From Sphingomonas_Q fennica_A (lineage in GTDB: Bacteria > Pseudomonadota > Alphaproteobacteria > Sphingomonadales > Sphingomonadaceae): a stretch of 64,000 nucleotides of DNA. Position 1 is the stretch's first letter. The number at the start of each line of letters is the position of its first letter. Shown one piece after another: positions 36,204-46,065 of the stretch. Under the pieces are notes generated by a model that saw only the letters and a program-made list of their open reading frames with translations, was not told the DNA's origin and made no database searches. Position numbers and translations under genes: made by a program. The stretch lies in contig JAQIJD010000004.1 of assembly GCA_036946415.1 (NCBI GenBank), positions 186,001-250,000 of the forward strand. The letters run 5' to 3'.

Positions 36204-37685
36204 ATGACCAGTTTCCCACAGACGCTCGACTTCATCGGGCTGAACAGCCCGGTCCGGATGGAGGTGGACCTCCAGAACCTGCCGGTGGAAGGCACGATCC
36301 CGGCCGAGGTGGAGGGCGCCTTCTTCCGCGCCGTGCCCGATCCGGCGCACGCCCCCTCCACCGAGGGCCATACGATCCTGTCCGGTGACGGCATGGTCGC
36401 ACGCTTCCTGATCGAGCAGGGCCATGTCGACTATTCGGTGCGCTACGTGAAGACGGCGCGCTATCTGGCCGAGCAGAAGGCGCGCAAATCGCTGTTCGGC
36501 CGCTATCGCAACCCCTTCACCGACGATGCGTCGGTGGCAGGCGTCGACCGCACCGTCGCCAACACGACGCCGATCTGGCACGCCGGCCGCCTGTTCATGA
36601 CCAAGGAGGACGGCCGCGCCTACGAGGTCGATCCCGTCACGCTGGAGACGCTGGGGCGGTGGGACTATCATGGCGCGCTCCGCTCCGAGACGATGACCGC
36701 GCACGCCCGCATCGATGCCGGGACGGGCGAGATGTTCTTCTTCGGCTACGAGGCGGGTGGCCTCGCCACCAAGGACGTGGCCTATGGCATCGCCGACCGG
36801 GACGGCAACCTCGTCTCCGAACAATGGTTTCAGGCGCCCTATTGCGCGATGATGCACGATTTCGCGATCAGCGAGCGTTACGCCATCTTCCCGATCTTCC
36901 CGACCACCGCCGATCTCGACCGGCTGAAGGCGGGCGGCGCGCACTGGACGCACGATCAGGATCTGGAAAGCTGGATCGGCATCATGCCGCGCTACGGCAA
37001 GGTGGCGGAGATGCGCTGGTTCAAGGGGCCGCCGGGCGCCTCCGTCTATCACATCATGAACGCGTTCGACGATGCGGACGGGCGCGTCCACATCGACATG
37101 CACGTCTCCGACACCAACGCCTTTCCCTTCATCCGCGAGGACAGCGGCATCAGCCGTATGCCGTGGGAGGTGAAGGGGAGCCTCGCCCGCTGGACGATGG
37201 ATATGGGCAAGGACGGCGACGGCATCGAGATCCGCGACATCGGCCCGCCCGGCGACATGCCGCGCATCGCCGACGCCGATCAGGGCCGGCCGCATCGCGT
37301 CGGCTGGTATCTGACGGTCAATCCGGAAGGCGGCCCGCCGCTCGCCGCCGGGCCGGTGGGCGTGGCGTTCAACGCGCTGCTCAGGATCGAGCCGGGCAAC
37401 GGCCGGCTGGAGATGATGACGCTGCCGCCCGGCCACGGCATCAACGAGCCGGTACATGTCCCCTCCGCCGATCCCGATCACGAGGGCTGGCTGCTGGCGG
37501 TGGTGGACATGCAGGTGGCGGAGGACGATTTCCGCTCCGAACTGTGGGTGATCGATGCCGGCGCGATCAACGCCCCGCCGGTCGCGCGCGTGAAGGTGCC
37601 GGTGCGGATGCGCCCGCAGGTCCATGGCTGGTGGGTGCCGCGCGCGGCGCTGGAGCGGGCCGCCGCCCGTTCGATCGCGGCCTGA
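36204..37685 (+). CDS. Carotenoid-oxygenase-family dioxygenase, probable lignostilbene dioxygenase
   Basis: A 493-residue non-haem iron enzyme that splits an olefinic double bond into two aldehydes. The four iron-binding histidines can be placed: MTAHARID (His167), MMHDFAI (His218), VYHIMNAF (His283) and QVHGWWVP (His474). GGGAGAGGA at 36191-36199 sets the ATG at 36204; a longer frame exists but has no better start. In sphingomonads the family members in aromatic loci cleave lignostilbenes to vanillin-type aldehydes, which would feed the aldehyde dehydrogenase of this locus. Carotenoid substrates are less likely here. It is followed by an NTF2-like gene 10 bases downstream. Confidence 0.87.
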   Translation: MTSFPQTLDFIGLNSPVRMEVDLQNLPVEGTIPAEVEGAFFRAVPDPAHAPSTEGHTILSGDGMVARFLIEQGHVDYSVRYVKTARYLAEQKARKSLFGRYRNPFTDDASVAGVDRTVANTTPIWHAGRLFMTKEDGRAYEVDPVTLETLGRWDYHGALRSETMTAHARIDAGTGEMFFFGYEAGGLATKDVAYGIADRDGNLVSEQWFQAPYCAMMHDFAISERYAIFPIFPTTADLDRLKAGGAHWTHDQDLESWIGIMPRYGKVAEMRWFKGPPGASVYHIMNAFDDADGRVHIDMHVSDTNAFPFIREDSGISRMPWEVKGSLARWTMDMGKDGDGIEIRDIGPPGDMPRIADADQGRPHRVGWYLTVNPEGGPPLAAGPVGVAFNALLRIEPGNGRLEMMTLPPGHGINEPVHVPSADPDHEGWLLAVVDMQVAEDDFRSELWVIDAGAINAPPVARVKVPVRMRPQVHGWWVPRAALERAAARSIAA

Positions 37686-37695
37686 GGCGGCGGCG

Positions 37696-38091
37696 ATGGA
37701 TCGCGCCGGTTACGAGGACTATCTCCGCCGCTTCAACGCCCGCGATTACGACGGGGTGATGGACTATTACGGGGAGGCGCCGAAGCTCGATTTCTTCGGC
37801 GTCGCGCTGCGCTCGCGCGCCGAGGTGAAGGACTTCTACCGCTTCCTCCACCGCTTCGTGGACGAGGAGATCACGCTGCTGGCCTTTGCCGGCAGCGACG
37901 AGCTGGCGGCGGCCGAGGTGATGGTGAAGATCACCGGCCGCGCACCGCTGACGCGGGCGATGCTGGACGAGCGCGGCCTCCACGGCATGCACCCGATCGA
38001 ACCCGGTCAGGTGATCGAGATGGAGCAGTTCGTCCATTACCGGCTGGCGGCGGACGGCCGGATCGACGGGGTGCGCTGCACGCTCGCCTGA
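37696..38091 (+). CDS. NTF2/SnoaL-like protein, 131 aa, next to the dioxygenase
   Basis: One cystatin-like domain: YEDYLRRFNARDYDGVMDYY, then LRSRAEVKDFYRFLHRFV, and IEMEQFVHYRLAADGRIDG. It is the second gene of the operon dioxygenase - NTF2-like - NmrA-like. A Novosphingobium NTF2-fold enzyme (LdpA) releases formaldehyde from a diarylpropane to make lignostilbene, the substrate of lignostilbene dioxygenases. This neighbour could do an equivalent step, but I cannot confirm homology closer than the fold. Confidence 0.78.
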   Translation: MDRAGYEDYLRRFNARDYDGVMDYYGEAPKLDFFGVALRSRAEVKDFYRFLHRFVDEEITLLAFAGSDELAAAEVMVKITGRAPLTRAMLDERGLHGMHPIEPGQVIEMEQFVHYRLAADGRIDGVRCTLA

Positions 38092-38115
38092 CACGGAAAC
38101 GACGGGAGACGGGGC

Positions 38116-39033
38116 TTGGAGAAGATCATCATCAGCGGCGCATCGGGCCAGTTCGGCCGGGGCGCGGCGGAGCTGCTGCTGGAACAGGGGCCGGCCGAAC
38201 GGCTGATCCTGACGAGCCGGACGCCGGCGAAGCTCGCCGATCTGGCGGCGCGCGGCGCCGACGTGCGCTTCGCCGATTTCGACGATCCCGCCAGCCTCGA
38301 CAGCGCCTTCGCCGGCGGGGACCGGATGCTGCTCATCAGTACCGCGCGGGTCGGATCGCGCGTGCAGCAGCATCAGGCGGCGATCGATGCGGCGAAGCGC
38401 GCGGGCGTGCGGCACATCGCCTATACGTCGTTCCTGAACGTCGACCGGATGGACAATCCGGCGATCGTGACGCTGGATCACCGGGCGACGGAGGAGGCGG
38501 TGCGCGCCTCCGGCCTCGCCTGGACGTTCCTGCGCGACAGCCAATATGCCGAGGCGGTGGGCATGGCGATCGCGCCGCTGGCCGTCGCCAACGGCCGCGT
38601 GCCGGGATCGGCGGGGGACGGGCGCGTCGCCTTCGTATCGCGGCAGGATTGCGTGGCCTGCGCGGCGGCGGTGCTGTCGGCCGAACATGAGAATCAGGCC
38701 TACGACCTGACCGGGCCGGAGCTGTTCACCTTCCCCCAGACGATCGCGCTGATCGCGCGCATGGCCGGCGTGCCGATCGACTATGTCCGCGTCACCGACG
38801 AGGGGATGTTCGACTATTTCGATTCGCTGGGCGTGCCGCGCCACGCCTCCGACGATCCCAACGCCGCGCCCATCCCTTGGTCAAGCGACGACATGGTGAC
38901 GTTCGAGCAGGCGATCCGCGAAGGCTTTCTCGACGTGCAGACCGATTGCGTCGAACGGCTGACCGGCCGGCCGCCGCGGCGGCTTGAGGAGGTGCTGGAG
39001 GACTATCGGCCGACGTGGGGTGCGGCGGGCTGA
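38116..39033 (+). CDS. NmrA-like NAD(P)-binding oxidoreductase, 305 aa
   Basis: Atypical SDR of the NmrA/QOR2 type: IIISGASGQFGRGAAELLL at the N-terminus, then LISTARVGSRVQQHQ and IAYTSFLNVD, TFLRDSQYAE. No classical YxxxK pair. It starts with TTG at 38116, with GGGAG a few bases upstream. Third gene of the dioxygenase operon. Members may sense redox cofactors or reduce quinones or aryl ethers; the role here is open. Confidence 0.8.
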   Translation: MEKIIISGASGQFGRGAAELLLEQGPAERLILTSRTPAKLADLAARGADVRFADFDDPASLDSAFAGGDRMLLISTARVGSRVQQHQAAIDAAKRAGVRHIAYTSFLNVDRMDNPAIVTLDHRATEEAVRASGLAWTFLRDSQYAEAVGMAIAPLAVANGRVPGSAGDGRVAFVSRQDCVACAAAVLSAEHENQAYDLTGPELFTFPQTIALIARMAGVPIDYVRVTDEGMFDYFDSLGVPRHASDDPNAAPIPWSSDDMVTFEQAIREGFLDVQTDCVERLTGRPPRRLEEVLEDYRPTWGAAG

Positions 39034-39077
39034 CGATAGATCGGGCGCACTCCCGGTCGGGCGCCGGTGGGGATGAC

Positions 39078-39226
39078 AGGCCCCACCCCCAGCCCCTCCC
39101 CTGAAGGGGAGGGGAGCCTATGAGATAGCCCCTCCCCTTTAGGAGCATCGGGCCGGCCATGCCCCCGGCATGGCCTGAACGGTCCGGGGGACCGTTCACC
39201 CGGTGCTGGGTTGGGGTGGGGTAGGT
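39078..39226. repeat. Dispersed palindromes, family R3, with an inner hairpin
   Basis: The left part CCCCTCCCCTGAAGGGGAGGGG is a perfect hairpin; a second CCCCTCCCCTTT follows, then GGCCATGCCCCCGGCATGGCC and GGTCCGGGGGACC, both perfect small palindromes, and a closing GTTGGGGTGGGGT block. It fills most of the 234-bp gap between the convergent NmrA-like and quinohaemoprotein genes. No coding potential seen. Confidence 0.75.
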
Positions 39227-39267
39227 CGGCGATCGGTCCCGCGGCGGGAAGCCGATCGGCCTATCCT

Positions 39268-41374
39268 CTACCGTTCCCCCGCGGCGTGATCCTCGGCGGC
39301 GCGGCTGTCGAGATAGGCGCGGATGTCGTCCACGTCCTGCCGGCGCAGCACCTTCGCGAAGGAGGGCATGCCGCGATCGGCCAGCGCGCCTTCCAGCACC
39401 ACCGGATAGATCGCCTCGCTGCGCGCCACCGGGCTGCGGCGGAGATCGGGATAGGCGCTGGCGCTGACCGCGGCGATGCCGTGGCAGCGGTTGCAGCTGG
39501 TGGCGAACAGCGCCTGTCCGCGGCGCGCGGCGGCGGGATCGGGGGCGGTGGCGGGCGGCTCCAGCGGGGGGCGTTCAAACACGGGGGTCGGCGGCAGCGT
39601 GCCCTTCGCACCCAGCCTGAAGACGAGCAGGCGGTTGGGGCCGATCCGCTCCTCGCGCCCCATCGCGAAATCGCCGCCGGCGATCGGCGCGGCGCCGCCC
39701 CAGCCCGTCACCAGCGCCACATATTGCACCCCGTCCAGCCGGTAGGTGACGGGCGGGGCGGAGACGCCGGCGCGCGTATCGAACTGCCACAGCGGGCGGC
39801 CGTCGGTCGCGTCATAGGCGGCGAGCCGGCGATCGGCGGCGCCGGCGAAGACGAGGCCGCCCGCCGTCGCCAGCACGCCGCCGTTGCTGTCGGTGGCGGT
39901 CGGCCGGCTCCAGCGGGCGCGCTTCGCCACCGGATCCCACGCCATGATGAAGCCGCGGCTCATCGCCCGCACCTGATCGCGCGCGGCGGGCGGCAGTCGC
40001 GGCCCGTCGCCCAGCGTGACGCCGGTATAATTGCCGCGCAGGCGCGACGGATCGGTGCCGACCGGATCGTAGAGCATCGCGCTTTCGAGCAAGGGGATGT
40101 AGACGAGGCCGGTCTGCGGGCTGAACGCCATCGGATACCAATTGTGCGCCCCCGCCGACCCCGGCGATTGCAGCACCGGCTTGCCATCGACGTAATAGCG
40201 CGCGCCCGGCGTCTCGATCGGCCGGCCGGTCTTCATGTCGACCCCGGTCGTCCACGTCTGCTTCGCATAGGGCGTGGCGGAGAGCAGCTTCCCCGTCGCG
40301 CGGTCGAGCATGTAGAAGAAGCCGTTCTTGGGCGCCTGCATCAGCACCCGGCGGGGCCTGCCGTCCACGGCCACCGTGGCGAGGATGATGTTCTGGGTGG
40401 CGGTATAGTCCCAGGTGTCGCCCGGCGTTTCCTGATAATGCCAGACATATTCGCCCGTCTCGGGGCGCAACGCGACGATCGACGAGACGAACAGATTGTC
40501 GCCCTTGCCGTCCGATCGGATCGCCTGGTTCCACGGCGATCCGTTGCCGGTGCCGAGGTAGAGCAGATCGAGTTCGGGATCGTAGACGATACTGTCCCAA
40601 ACGGTGCCGCCGCCGCCCTTGGTCCACCATTCCCCCGCCCATGTCGCCGAGGCCTTCGCCATCTGCGGGTCGGAAGCGGCGCCGTCCGCCACGCCGGGCT
40701 TGCCGGGCACGGTGTAGAAGCGCCAAGCCTTGCGGCCCGTCTCGACATCGTAAGCCGTCACGTAGCCGCGCACCGCGAATTCGGCGCCGCTGTTGCCGAT
40801 GATGACCTTGCCGCGGGCGATGCGTGGCGCGCCGGTGATCGAATAGCGATCCGCCCAAGGCGTATTGCGGTCGATCGTATCGACTTCCCACAGCTTGGCG
40901 CCGGTCTTCGCGTCCAGCGCCAGCAGACGCCCGTCGAGCGTGGCGGCGAAGACGCGACCCCCCCGCCACCGCGACGCCGCGGCTGACCGGGCCGCAGCAG
41001 GAGGCGGCGGAGCCGGCGCGCGATTGCGGGTCGTAACGCCACAGCTCGCGCCCCGTCCGCGCGTCCGCGGCATGGATGACGTTGTAGGCCGACGCCACGT
41101 AGATCACGCCGTCGACGACGATCGGCGTCGCCTCCTGCCCGCGATCGGTCTCGAGATCGAGCGACCAGGCGAGGCCCAGTTGGCCGACGTTGGCGGGGGT
41201 GATCTGGTCGATCGGGGAGAAGCGCTGTTCGCCCGGCCCGCCGCCATGTTCGGTCCAGCCGACGTCGGGCGCGGGCGCCGGCGCGGCGGCGATCAGCGCC
41301 GCCGCCGCCAGCCCCGCCGCGACGCCCGCGGCCAGCATCGTCCGCGAACGGAACGGCGGGGCGAGACGCGTCAT
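39268..41374 (-). CDS. PQQ-dependent quinohaemoprotein alcohol dehydrogenase, frameshifted
   Basis: Type II quinohaemoprotein of about 701 residues: signal peptide, eight-bladed PQQ propeller (opening WTEHGGGPGEQRFSPIDQI; adjacent-cysteine pair in ASCCGPVSRGVA; PGDTWDYTATQ), and a C-terminal cytochrome c domain with CNRCHG. The frame breaks in a run of seven C at 40958-40964, just after GVAVAGG; RVFAATLDGRLLALDAKTG continues in the next frame, so one extra base is present. It lies 7 bases after the TonB receptor stop on the same strand. Periplasmic oxidation of an aromatic primary alcohol fits the locus. Confidence 0.85.
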
Positions 41375-41381
41375 CGGCCGA

Positions 41382-43820
41382 TCAGAACCGCTTCTTCACC
41401 GTCACCGCCCATTCGCGCGGCCGGCCGGGCTGGCCGTTGACGATGCCGGACCCGGCGTCGGTCAGGTCGAACGAGGTGAGGAGGTAATATTTGTCGAACA
41501 GGTTCGTCACCTCGCCCGAAATCTCCAGATCGCCGCCGTCGTTGCGCCACGTCAGCCGCGCGTTGGCCAGCGTGTAGGACCGGATCAGGTTGAGCCGGCC
41601 GTTGGCGGCGTTGGTGAACACCGAGCTCTGGAAATTGGCGTCGATCCGCGGGGTCAGCGTGCCGGCGTCGGCGAGGTCTATGTCGTAGGAGGCGCCCGCG
41701 CTCCACTTCCACTTGGGCGTGAAGGGCGGCACGTCGCCCAGCTGGACGCCGGCCGGATTGGTCGGGCCGCCCGCCGCGGGATTGATGTTCTTGTATTTGA
41801 AGTCGATGTAGCTGAGCGCCGCATCGAGCATCAGCCCGGCGACCGGCCGGTAGGACACTTCCGCCTCGCCGCCGGCGATGCGCGCGTTGCCGGCATTCTG
41901 CGGCGCGGCGCAGGGGCCGGGGCCGCCGAACTGCGGGCAGGACAGCAGGGTCAGCTGTATGTCCTTATAGTCGCTGTAATAGCCGGCGAGGTTGAAGCGC
42001 ATCTTGCGATCGAACAGGGTCGTCTTGATGCCGCCTTCGTACGCGGTCAGCGTCTCGGGATTGAAGGGCACGACCTGCGCCGGATTGAACGGCCGCGGGT
42101 TGATGCCGCCGCCCTTGAAGCCCGTCGAGACCTGCGCATAGGTCATCACCTCGGGCGTCCACTGATATTGGACGTTGGCGCGATAATCGACGCGATCGCC
42201 GTCATAGACGCCGGTCTGCCCGTCGAGCGCGCCCAGGAACGGGTTCAGCGTGCCGTCGTAATTGCGGCGGCTGAACGTATAATCCTTATGCTCCTCGGTA
42301 TAGCGGATGCCGCCGGTCACGCTCAGCTTGTCGGTGACGTTGGCGGTGAGGTGGGCGAAGGCGGCCTTGGTATCGGCATTGACCGGATCGTTGCCCTCGA
42401 ACTGGAGCGGGATGGCGGCGTAGCGGATGTCCTGCCGGGTGAAATAGACCGAGCGCTGGTCCATGTAGAAGCCGCCGACGGTATAGTCGAACATGCCGTC
42501 CGCGAACGAGCCGTTGAGGCGCAGTTCCTGGCTGACCGACCAGAAGGTGAGATCGCCGTAGCCGTTGCCGATGGCGAGCGGCGAGGCGTCGTCGTCGTTG
42601 GAGAAGCGGGTGCGATAGTCGCGATAGGCGGTGATCGATTTCAGCGCCATATCGTCGTTGAGGCGGAAATCGATCGTGCCCGACACGCCCCAGCCGGCGA
42701 AGTCGGTGCGGCCCGCCCCGCGCGAAGCGGACAGCGGGAAGCCGGTGGCGACGGGGCCGAGCCAGGTGCCGGCCGGCGACGAGAAGGTGGCGTAATTGCA
42801 GTAGCGGCCGCAGACGAAGCGGTTGTCGTAGGGCACGTTGACCGCGGTGCCGCGCACCTGCGGCGCGGGATTGTTGGCCTGGATCAGCGTCGTGCCGGCG
42901 ACGTTATGCGCATCCTTGGTATAATCGGCGGCGATATTGACCTCGAACCGGTCGGTCGGCTCCCACCGCACCTGCGCGCGCACCGCCTGGAAATCGACGT
43001 CGCCCTGCTTGCTGATGACGCAGTCGCGCCCGGCAAGGCCGGTCGGCTGGACGCCGCCGACGGCGGGGTTGTTCGCGCTACCGGGCGGATTGACGCAGGC
43101 GAAATCGAGCTGCTTGACGTAGCCGTCCTGCTTCTTGGCGACGCCCGAGACGCGCGCGAAGAGATGTTCGGCGATCTTGAAATCGGCCGAGCTGCGCAGA
43201 TCGACCCGGTCGCGGATGCCGTAGGTGGCCTGGATCGAGCCGGTGCCGTCGCCGATCGGCTTCTTGGAATAGAGCTTGATCGCGCCGCCGATCGAATTGC
43301 GCCCGGCGAGCGTGCCCTGCGGGCCGCGCAGCACTTCCACCCGATCGAGGTCGAGCAGATCGAACACCGAACCGGTCAGCGTGGCGTAATAGACGTCGTC
43401 GACGTAAAGGCCGACGCCGGGTTCGACCGCGGGGTTGAAATCGAACTGGCCGACGCCGCGGATGTTGGCGCCGAGCGAGGGGCCGAAGGCGGCGCCCTGC
43501 GGCTTCAGCGTGACGGACGGCGCCTGATCGGCGACGGCGACGATATTGGTCTGGCTGCGCGCTTCCAGCATCGCCCCCGACACGGCGGTGATCGCCAGCG
43601 GGGTCTGCTGGAGATTCTGCTCGCGGAACTGGGCGGTGACGACGATCTCCTCCACGCCGGGTGCGGCGTTGCCGGCCGCCTGCGCTTCGGGGCTGGGCGT
43701 GGAGCCGGCCGTTTCGGGCGCGGTCTGCGCCAGCGCCGGGGCGACCCCGGCCAGCAGCGCCAGCGCCAGCGCCGCCCGGCTGGCACCGGTGGCGCACGAT
43801 GCGATACGATCCCGCTTCAT
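41382..43820 (-). CDS. TonB-dependent outer-membrane receptor, 812 aa
   Basis: Outer-membrane gated channel. Signal peptide ALALALLAGVAPALAQ, then a plug domain with EEIVVTAQFREQNLQQTPLA, VGLYVDDVYYA and DRVEVLRGPQGTLAGRNSIG, then a long beta-barrel ending PREWAVTVKKRF with terminal phenylalanine. ATG at 43820 is chosen because GGAGGGG lies about 10 bases upstream; ATG 43829 would touch that site. It is placed with the quinohaemoprotein gene and behind a tandem pair of candidate operators. Uptake of an oligomeric aromatic is likely rather than siderophore uptake, given the context. Confidence 0.93.
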   Translation of the reverse strand: MKRDRIASCATGASRAALALALLAGVAPALAQTAPETAGSTPSPEAQAAGNAAPGVEEIVVTAQFREQNLQQTPLAITAVSGAMLEARSQTNIVAVADQAPSVTLKPQGAAFGPSLGANIRGVGQFDFNPAVEPGVGLYVDDVYYATLTGSVFDLLDLDRVEVLRGPQGTLAGRNSIGGAIKLYSKKPIGDGTGSIQATYGIRDRVDLRSSADFKIAEHLFARVSGVAKKQDGYVKQLDFACVNPPGSANNPAVGGVQPTGLAGRDCVISKQGDVDFQAVRAQVRWEPTDRFEVNIAADYTKDAHNVAGTTLIQANNPAPQVRGTAVNVPYDNRFVCGRYCNYATFSSPAGTWLGPVATGFPLSASRGAGRTDFAGWGVSGTIDFRLNDDMALKSITAYRDYRTRFSNDDDASPLAIGNGYGDLTFWSVSQELRLNGSFADGMFDYTVGGFYMDQRSVYFTRQDIRYAAIPLQFEGNDPVNADTKAAFAHLTANVTDKLSVTGGIRYTEEHKDYTFSRRNYDGTLNPFLGALDGQTGVYDGDRVDYRANVQYQWTPEVMTYAQVSTGFKGGGINPRPFNPAQVVPFNPETLTAYEGGIKTTLFDRKMRFNLAGYYSDYKDIQLTLLSCPQFGGPGPCAAPQNAGNARIAGGEAEVSYRPVAGLMLDAALSYIDFKYKNINPAAGGPTNPAGVQLGDVPPFTPKWKWSAGASYDIDLADAGTLTPRIDANFQSSVFTNAANGRLNLIRSYTLANARLTWRNDGGDLEISGEVTNLFDKYYLLTSFDLTDAGSGIVNGQPGRPREWAVTVKKRF

Positions 43821-43876
43821 AGTCGGCATTCCCCTCCCCAAAGACGCGTCCGGCTCGTTGACCGATGATGCGTATG

Positions 43877-43890
43877 CTAACGATTGTTCG
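43877..43890. promoter_or_regulatory. Candidate operator, copy D1 (CTAACGATTGTTCG)
   Basis: Matches GTAACGATTGTTAC at 11 of 14 positions. It sits 57 bases upstream of the TonB receptor start, 22 bases (two helical turns) from copy D2, start to start. Confidence 0.6.
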
Positions 43891-43898
43891 TATCATCC

Positions 43899-43912
43899 GT
43901 AACGGATGTTTG
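43899..43912. promoter_or_regulatory. Candidate operator, copy D2 (GTAACGGATGTTTG)
   Basis: Second copy of the tandem pair in front of the TonB receptor. The spacing of 22 bases from D1 would place two dimers on the same face of the helix. Confidence 0.55.
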
Positions 43913-43960
43913 ATTCTTCATACGGAGAAGTCGGGCCTGCGGCAAGCGGGGCCGGAGCGG

Positions 43961-44350
43961 TCAGAACATGCCGTTGGCGTTGCGTGGCTCCGTCGCAACA
44001 GGCTGGGAAACATCCCAATGTTCGGCGATCCGCCCATCGGCGATGCGGAAGATGTCGACCACGGCATTGCCCGCCTCGCCGGGATTGATGACGACATGGA
44101 CGTGGGCGATCACATGATCGCCATCGGCGAACATCCGCTTCACGCGATGTTCGGCATGGGGCGAGGTCGATCGCGCCCAGCGCAGGAAGCCCTTCAGCGC
44201 CTCCGCCCCGCTGGCCGCCAGCGGACTGTGCTGGATGTAATCGGATCGGAACAGGCCGTCGACGGCCTCGGCATCGAGCGGCCCGAGCACCTCGGCATAG
44301 ACGCGGCGGACAAGCGCCAGATTGGCGGCCTCGGTGGCGTCGCGGGCCAT
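43961..44350 (-). CDS. NTF2/SnoaL-like protein, 129 aa (paralogue of 32836-33225)
   Basis: Same landmarks as the protein at 32836: LVRRVYAEVL, YIQHSPLAASGAEALKGFL, VIAHVHVVINPGEAG, VDIFRIADGRIAEHWDVSQP, and a C-terminal GMF instead of SMF. It ends the operon MFS - cupin - NTF2-like; its start overlaps the cupin stop (TGATG). Likely a lyase, isomerase or binding protein for a pathway intermediate. Confidence 0.8.
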   Translation of the reverse strand: MARDATEAANLALVRRVYAEVLGPLDAEAVDGLFRSDYIQHSPLAASGAEALKGFLRWARSTSPHAEHRVKRMFADGDHVIAHVHVVINPGEAGNAVVDIFRIADGRIAEHWDVSQPVATEPRNANGMF

Positions 44351-44787
44351 CAGCCGCGCGCCCAGGCGAGCAGGTCGAAATCGTCGGCCATGCGGAGGTA
44401 GAGGCTGGCGCCGGGCGTCAGCAGACGCGTCAGGTGGCCGCGGCCGGTGAAATCCTCGAGATAGACGAGGTCGCCGGGGCCGATGGCGTGGCGCTGACCG
44501 TCCGACGTTTCGGCCTCTATCCGGCCGGCGAGGTTGATCGTGAAGGTCTTGAACGGGGCGTGGTGCCAGCCCTCCACCGCCGGCACGAAGCCGGCGGCGA
44601 GGACCGAGGCGACCGGCAGCGGCTTGGCCGCGGCCGCCAGCGCCACCCGCTCGCCATGCGACACGCCGTCGGCCCCGGCGAAGATGCGCAGGATGCGGAC
44701 CGCGCCCGGCGGGCCGGCGGGCGGCCCCGCAGCCAGCAGGAAGGGGGCGGCGGCCAACGTCAATGCATCGCGGCGGGTGGCATCCAT
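44350..44787 (-). CDS. Exported cupin-fold protein, 145 aa
   Basis: Begins with a twin-arginine-like signal (MDATRRDALTLAAAPFLLAAG). The mature part has cupin-like features: GWHHAPFKTFTINLAGRIEA and HAIGPGDLVYLEDFTGRGH, with several possible metal-binding histidines. It overlaps both the transporter (stop/start TGATG) and the NTF2-like gene. A periplasmic small-molecule enzyme or binding protein; function unknown. Confidence 0.75.
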   Translation of the reverse strand: MDATRRDALTLAAAPFLLAAGPPAGPPGAVRILRIFAGADGVSHGERVALAAAAKPLPVASVLAAGFVPAVEGWHHAPFKTFTINLAGRIEAETSDGQRHAIGPGDLVYLEDFTGRGHLTRLLTPGASLYLRMADDFDLLAWARG

Positions 44788-45980
44788 CAGGCGTTCCTCG
44801 CAGGCAGGTCGATCGTGCGGCGGACGGCCAGCGCCAGCAGCGCGCACAGCAGCGCGGGGATGGCGAGGCCGGCCATGATGAGCCGCGGCGCTACCGACAG
44901 CGCCAGCAGCCCGCCGCCCGCCAGCGGGCCGATCACCGCGCCGATCCGCGCCACCGCCGCCAGCCAGCCGTAGCCGGCGGCGCGGATCGCGGACGGATAA
45001 GCGGCGGCGGCCAGCGCGAAGACGACGAAGGTGGTGCCCGCCACCCCCGCCCCCATCAGCGCCAGCGCCGCACTCCACGCGGGGATGAGGGGCGGCAGCA
45101 GCGCGAACAGCGCGGCACCGATCGCCGCGACGACGAAGCCCGCCACCAGCGCCCCCGTCGCCCGCCCGCGATCGACCACCAGCGCCAGCGTCAGCGCGCC
45201 GGCGATGCCGCCGACGTGGAACGCCATCACGCTGCGCAGCGCCGCGGCGGGCGGCCAGCCGGCGGCACCGAGCAGGGTCGGCAGCCAGCTCAGCACCAGA
45301 TAGAGGAGCAGGGTATTGAGCGAATAGATCGCCCACAGCAGCAGCGTCTTCGGGCGGAGGGCGGGGGAGAGCAGCCCGCCCAGCCCGCCGCGCGGGCCAT
45401 CGGCCGCGGCGGGCGCGCCATGGCCGGGCGCCTCGGGCAGCGCGACGGCGAGCACGGCCGAGAGGACGAGCGGCAGCAGCCCGCCCGCCACGAAGATACC
45501 CTGCCAGCCGCCCCACGCCACCAGCCACGGCGCCACGAACCCCGCCGCGAGCGACCCGACCGAGACATTGCAGCCCATCAACGTCAACAGCCAGGCCCGC
45601 CGCGCCGGCGGCGCATGATCGGACATCAGCGCCGTCGCATTGCCCTGGCAGGCGCCGAGCGCGAGGCCGGTGACGAGGCGGAGCGCGGCGAGCGCGATGA
45701 CGCTGCCGGCCAGCGCCGTCGCCAGCGAGGAGAGGCCGAGCAGCGCGGTGCAGCCGATCAGCAGCGGCCGCCGGCCGAACCGGTCGCCAAGCGGGGCGAG
45801 GAAGGCCGCGCCCAGCCCCAGCCCCAGCACCGACAGGCCGAGCGCTAGGCTGAACCCCGCCGGCGCGATCCCCCACGCCGCCGACAGCGCCGGCACCGCC
45901 AGCGCCATCGCCTGCACGTCGAACCCGTCGAGCAGCACGACGAGGCTGGTGAGCGCGAACACGCGGGCCTGCGGCGACAT
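44787..45980 (-). CDS. MFS transporter, aromatic acid:H+ symporter (AAHS) type
   Basis: About 397 residues, twelve transmembrane helices. The first helix motif VVLLDGFDVQAMALAVPALS and the GDRFGRRPLLIG loop match the aromatic acid/H+ symporters (PcaK/VanK group), where the aspartates of DGFD are important. ATG at 45980 follows AGGGGATGGG and is preferred to a longer frame. First gene of the operon MFS - cupin - NTF2-like. Would bring an aromatic acid into the cytoplasm. Confidence 0.87.
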   Translation of the reverse strand: MSPQARVFALTSLVVLLDGFDVQAMALAVPALSAAWGIAPAGFSLALGLSVLGLGLGAAFLAPLGDRFGRRPLLIGCTALLGLSSLATALAGSVIALAALRLVTGLALGACQGNATALMSDHAPPARRAWLLTLMGCNVSVGSLAAGFVAPWLVAWGGWQGIFVAGGLLPLVLSAVLAVALPEAPGHGAPAAADGPRGGLGGLLSPALRPKTLLLWAIYSLNTLLLYLVLSWLPTLLGAAGWPPAAALRSVMAFHVGGIAGALTLALVVDRGRATGALVAGFVVAAIGAALFALLPPLIPAWSAALALMGAGVAGTTFVVFALAAAAYPSAIRAAGYGWLAAVARIGAVIGPLAGGGLLALSVAPRLIMAGLAIPALLCALLALAVRRTIDLPARNA

Positions 45981-46065
45981 CCCATCCCCTCTGCCGGCGG
46001 TGCTTGGGCGCACCGCTCCGTCCCCCCCATCCGTAGCCGGATACCGCGCGCGATCAAGTGGAATT

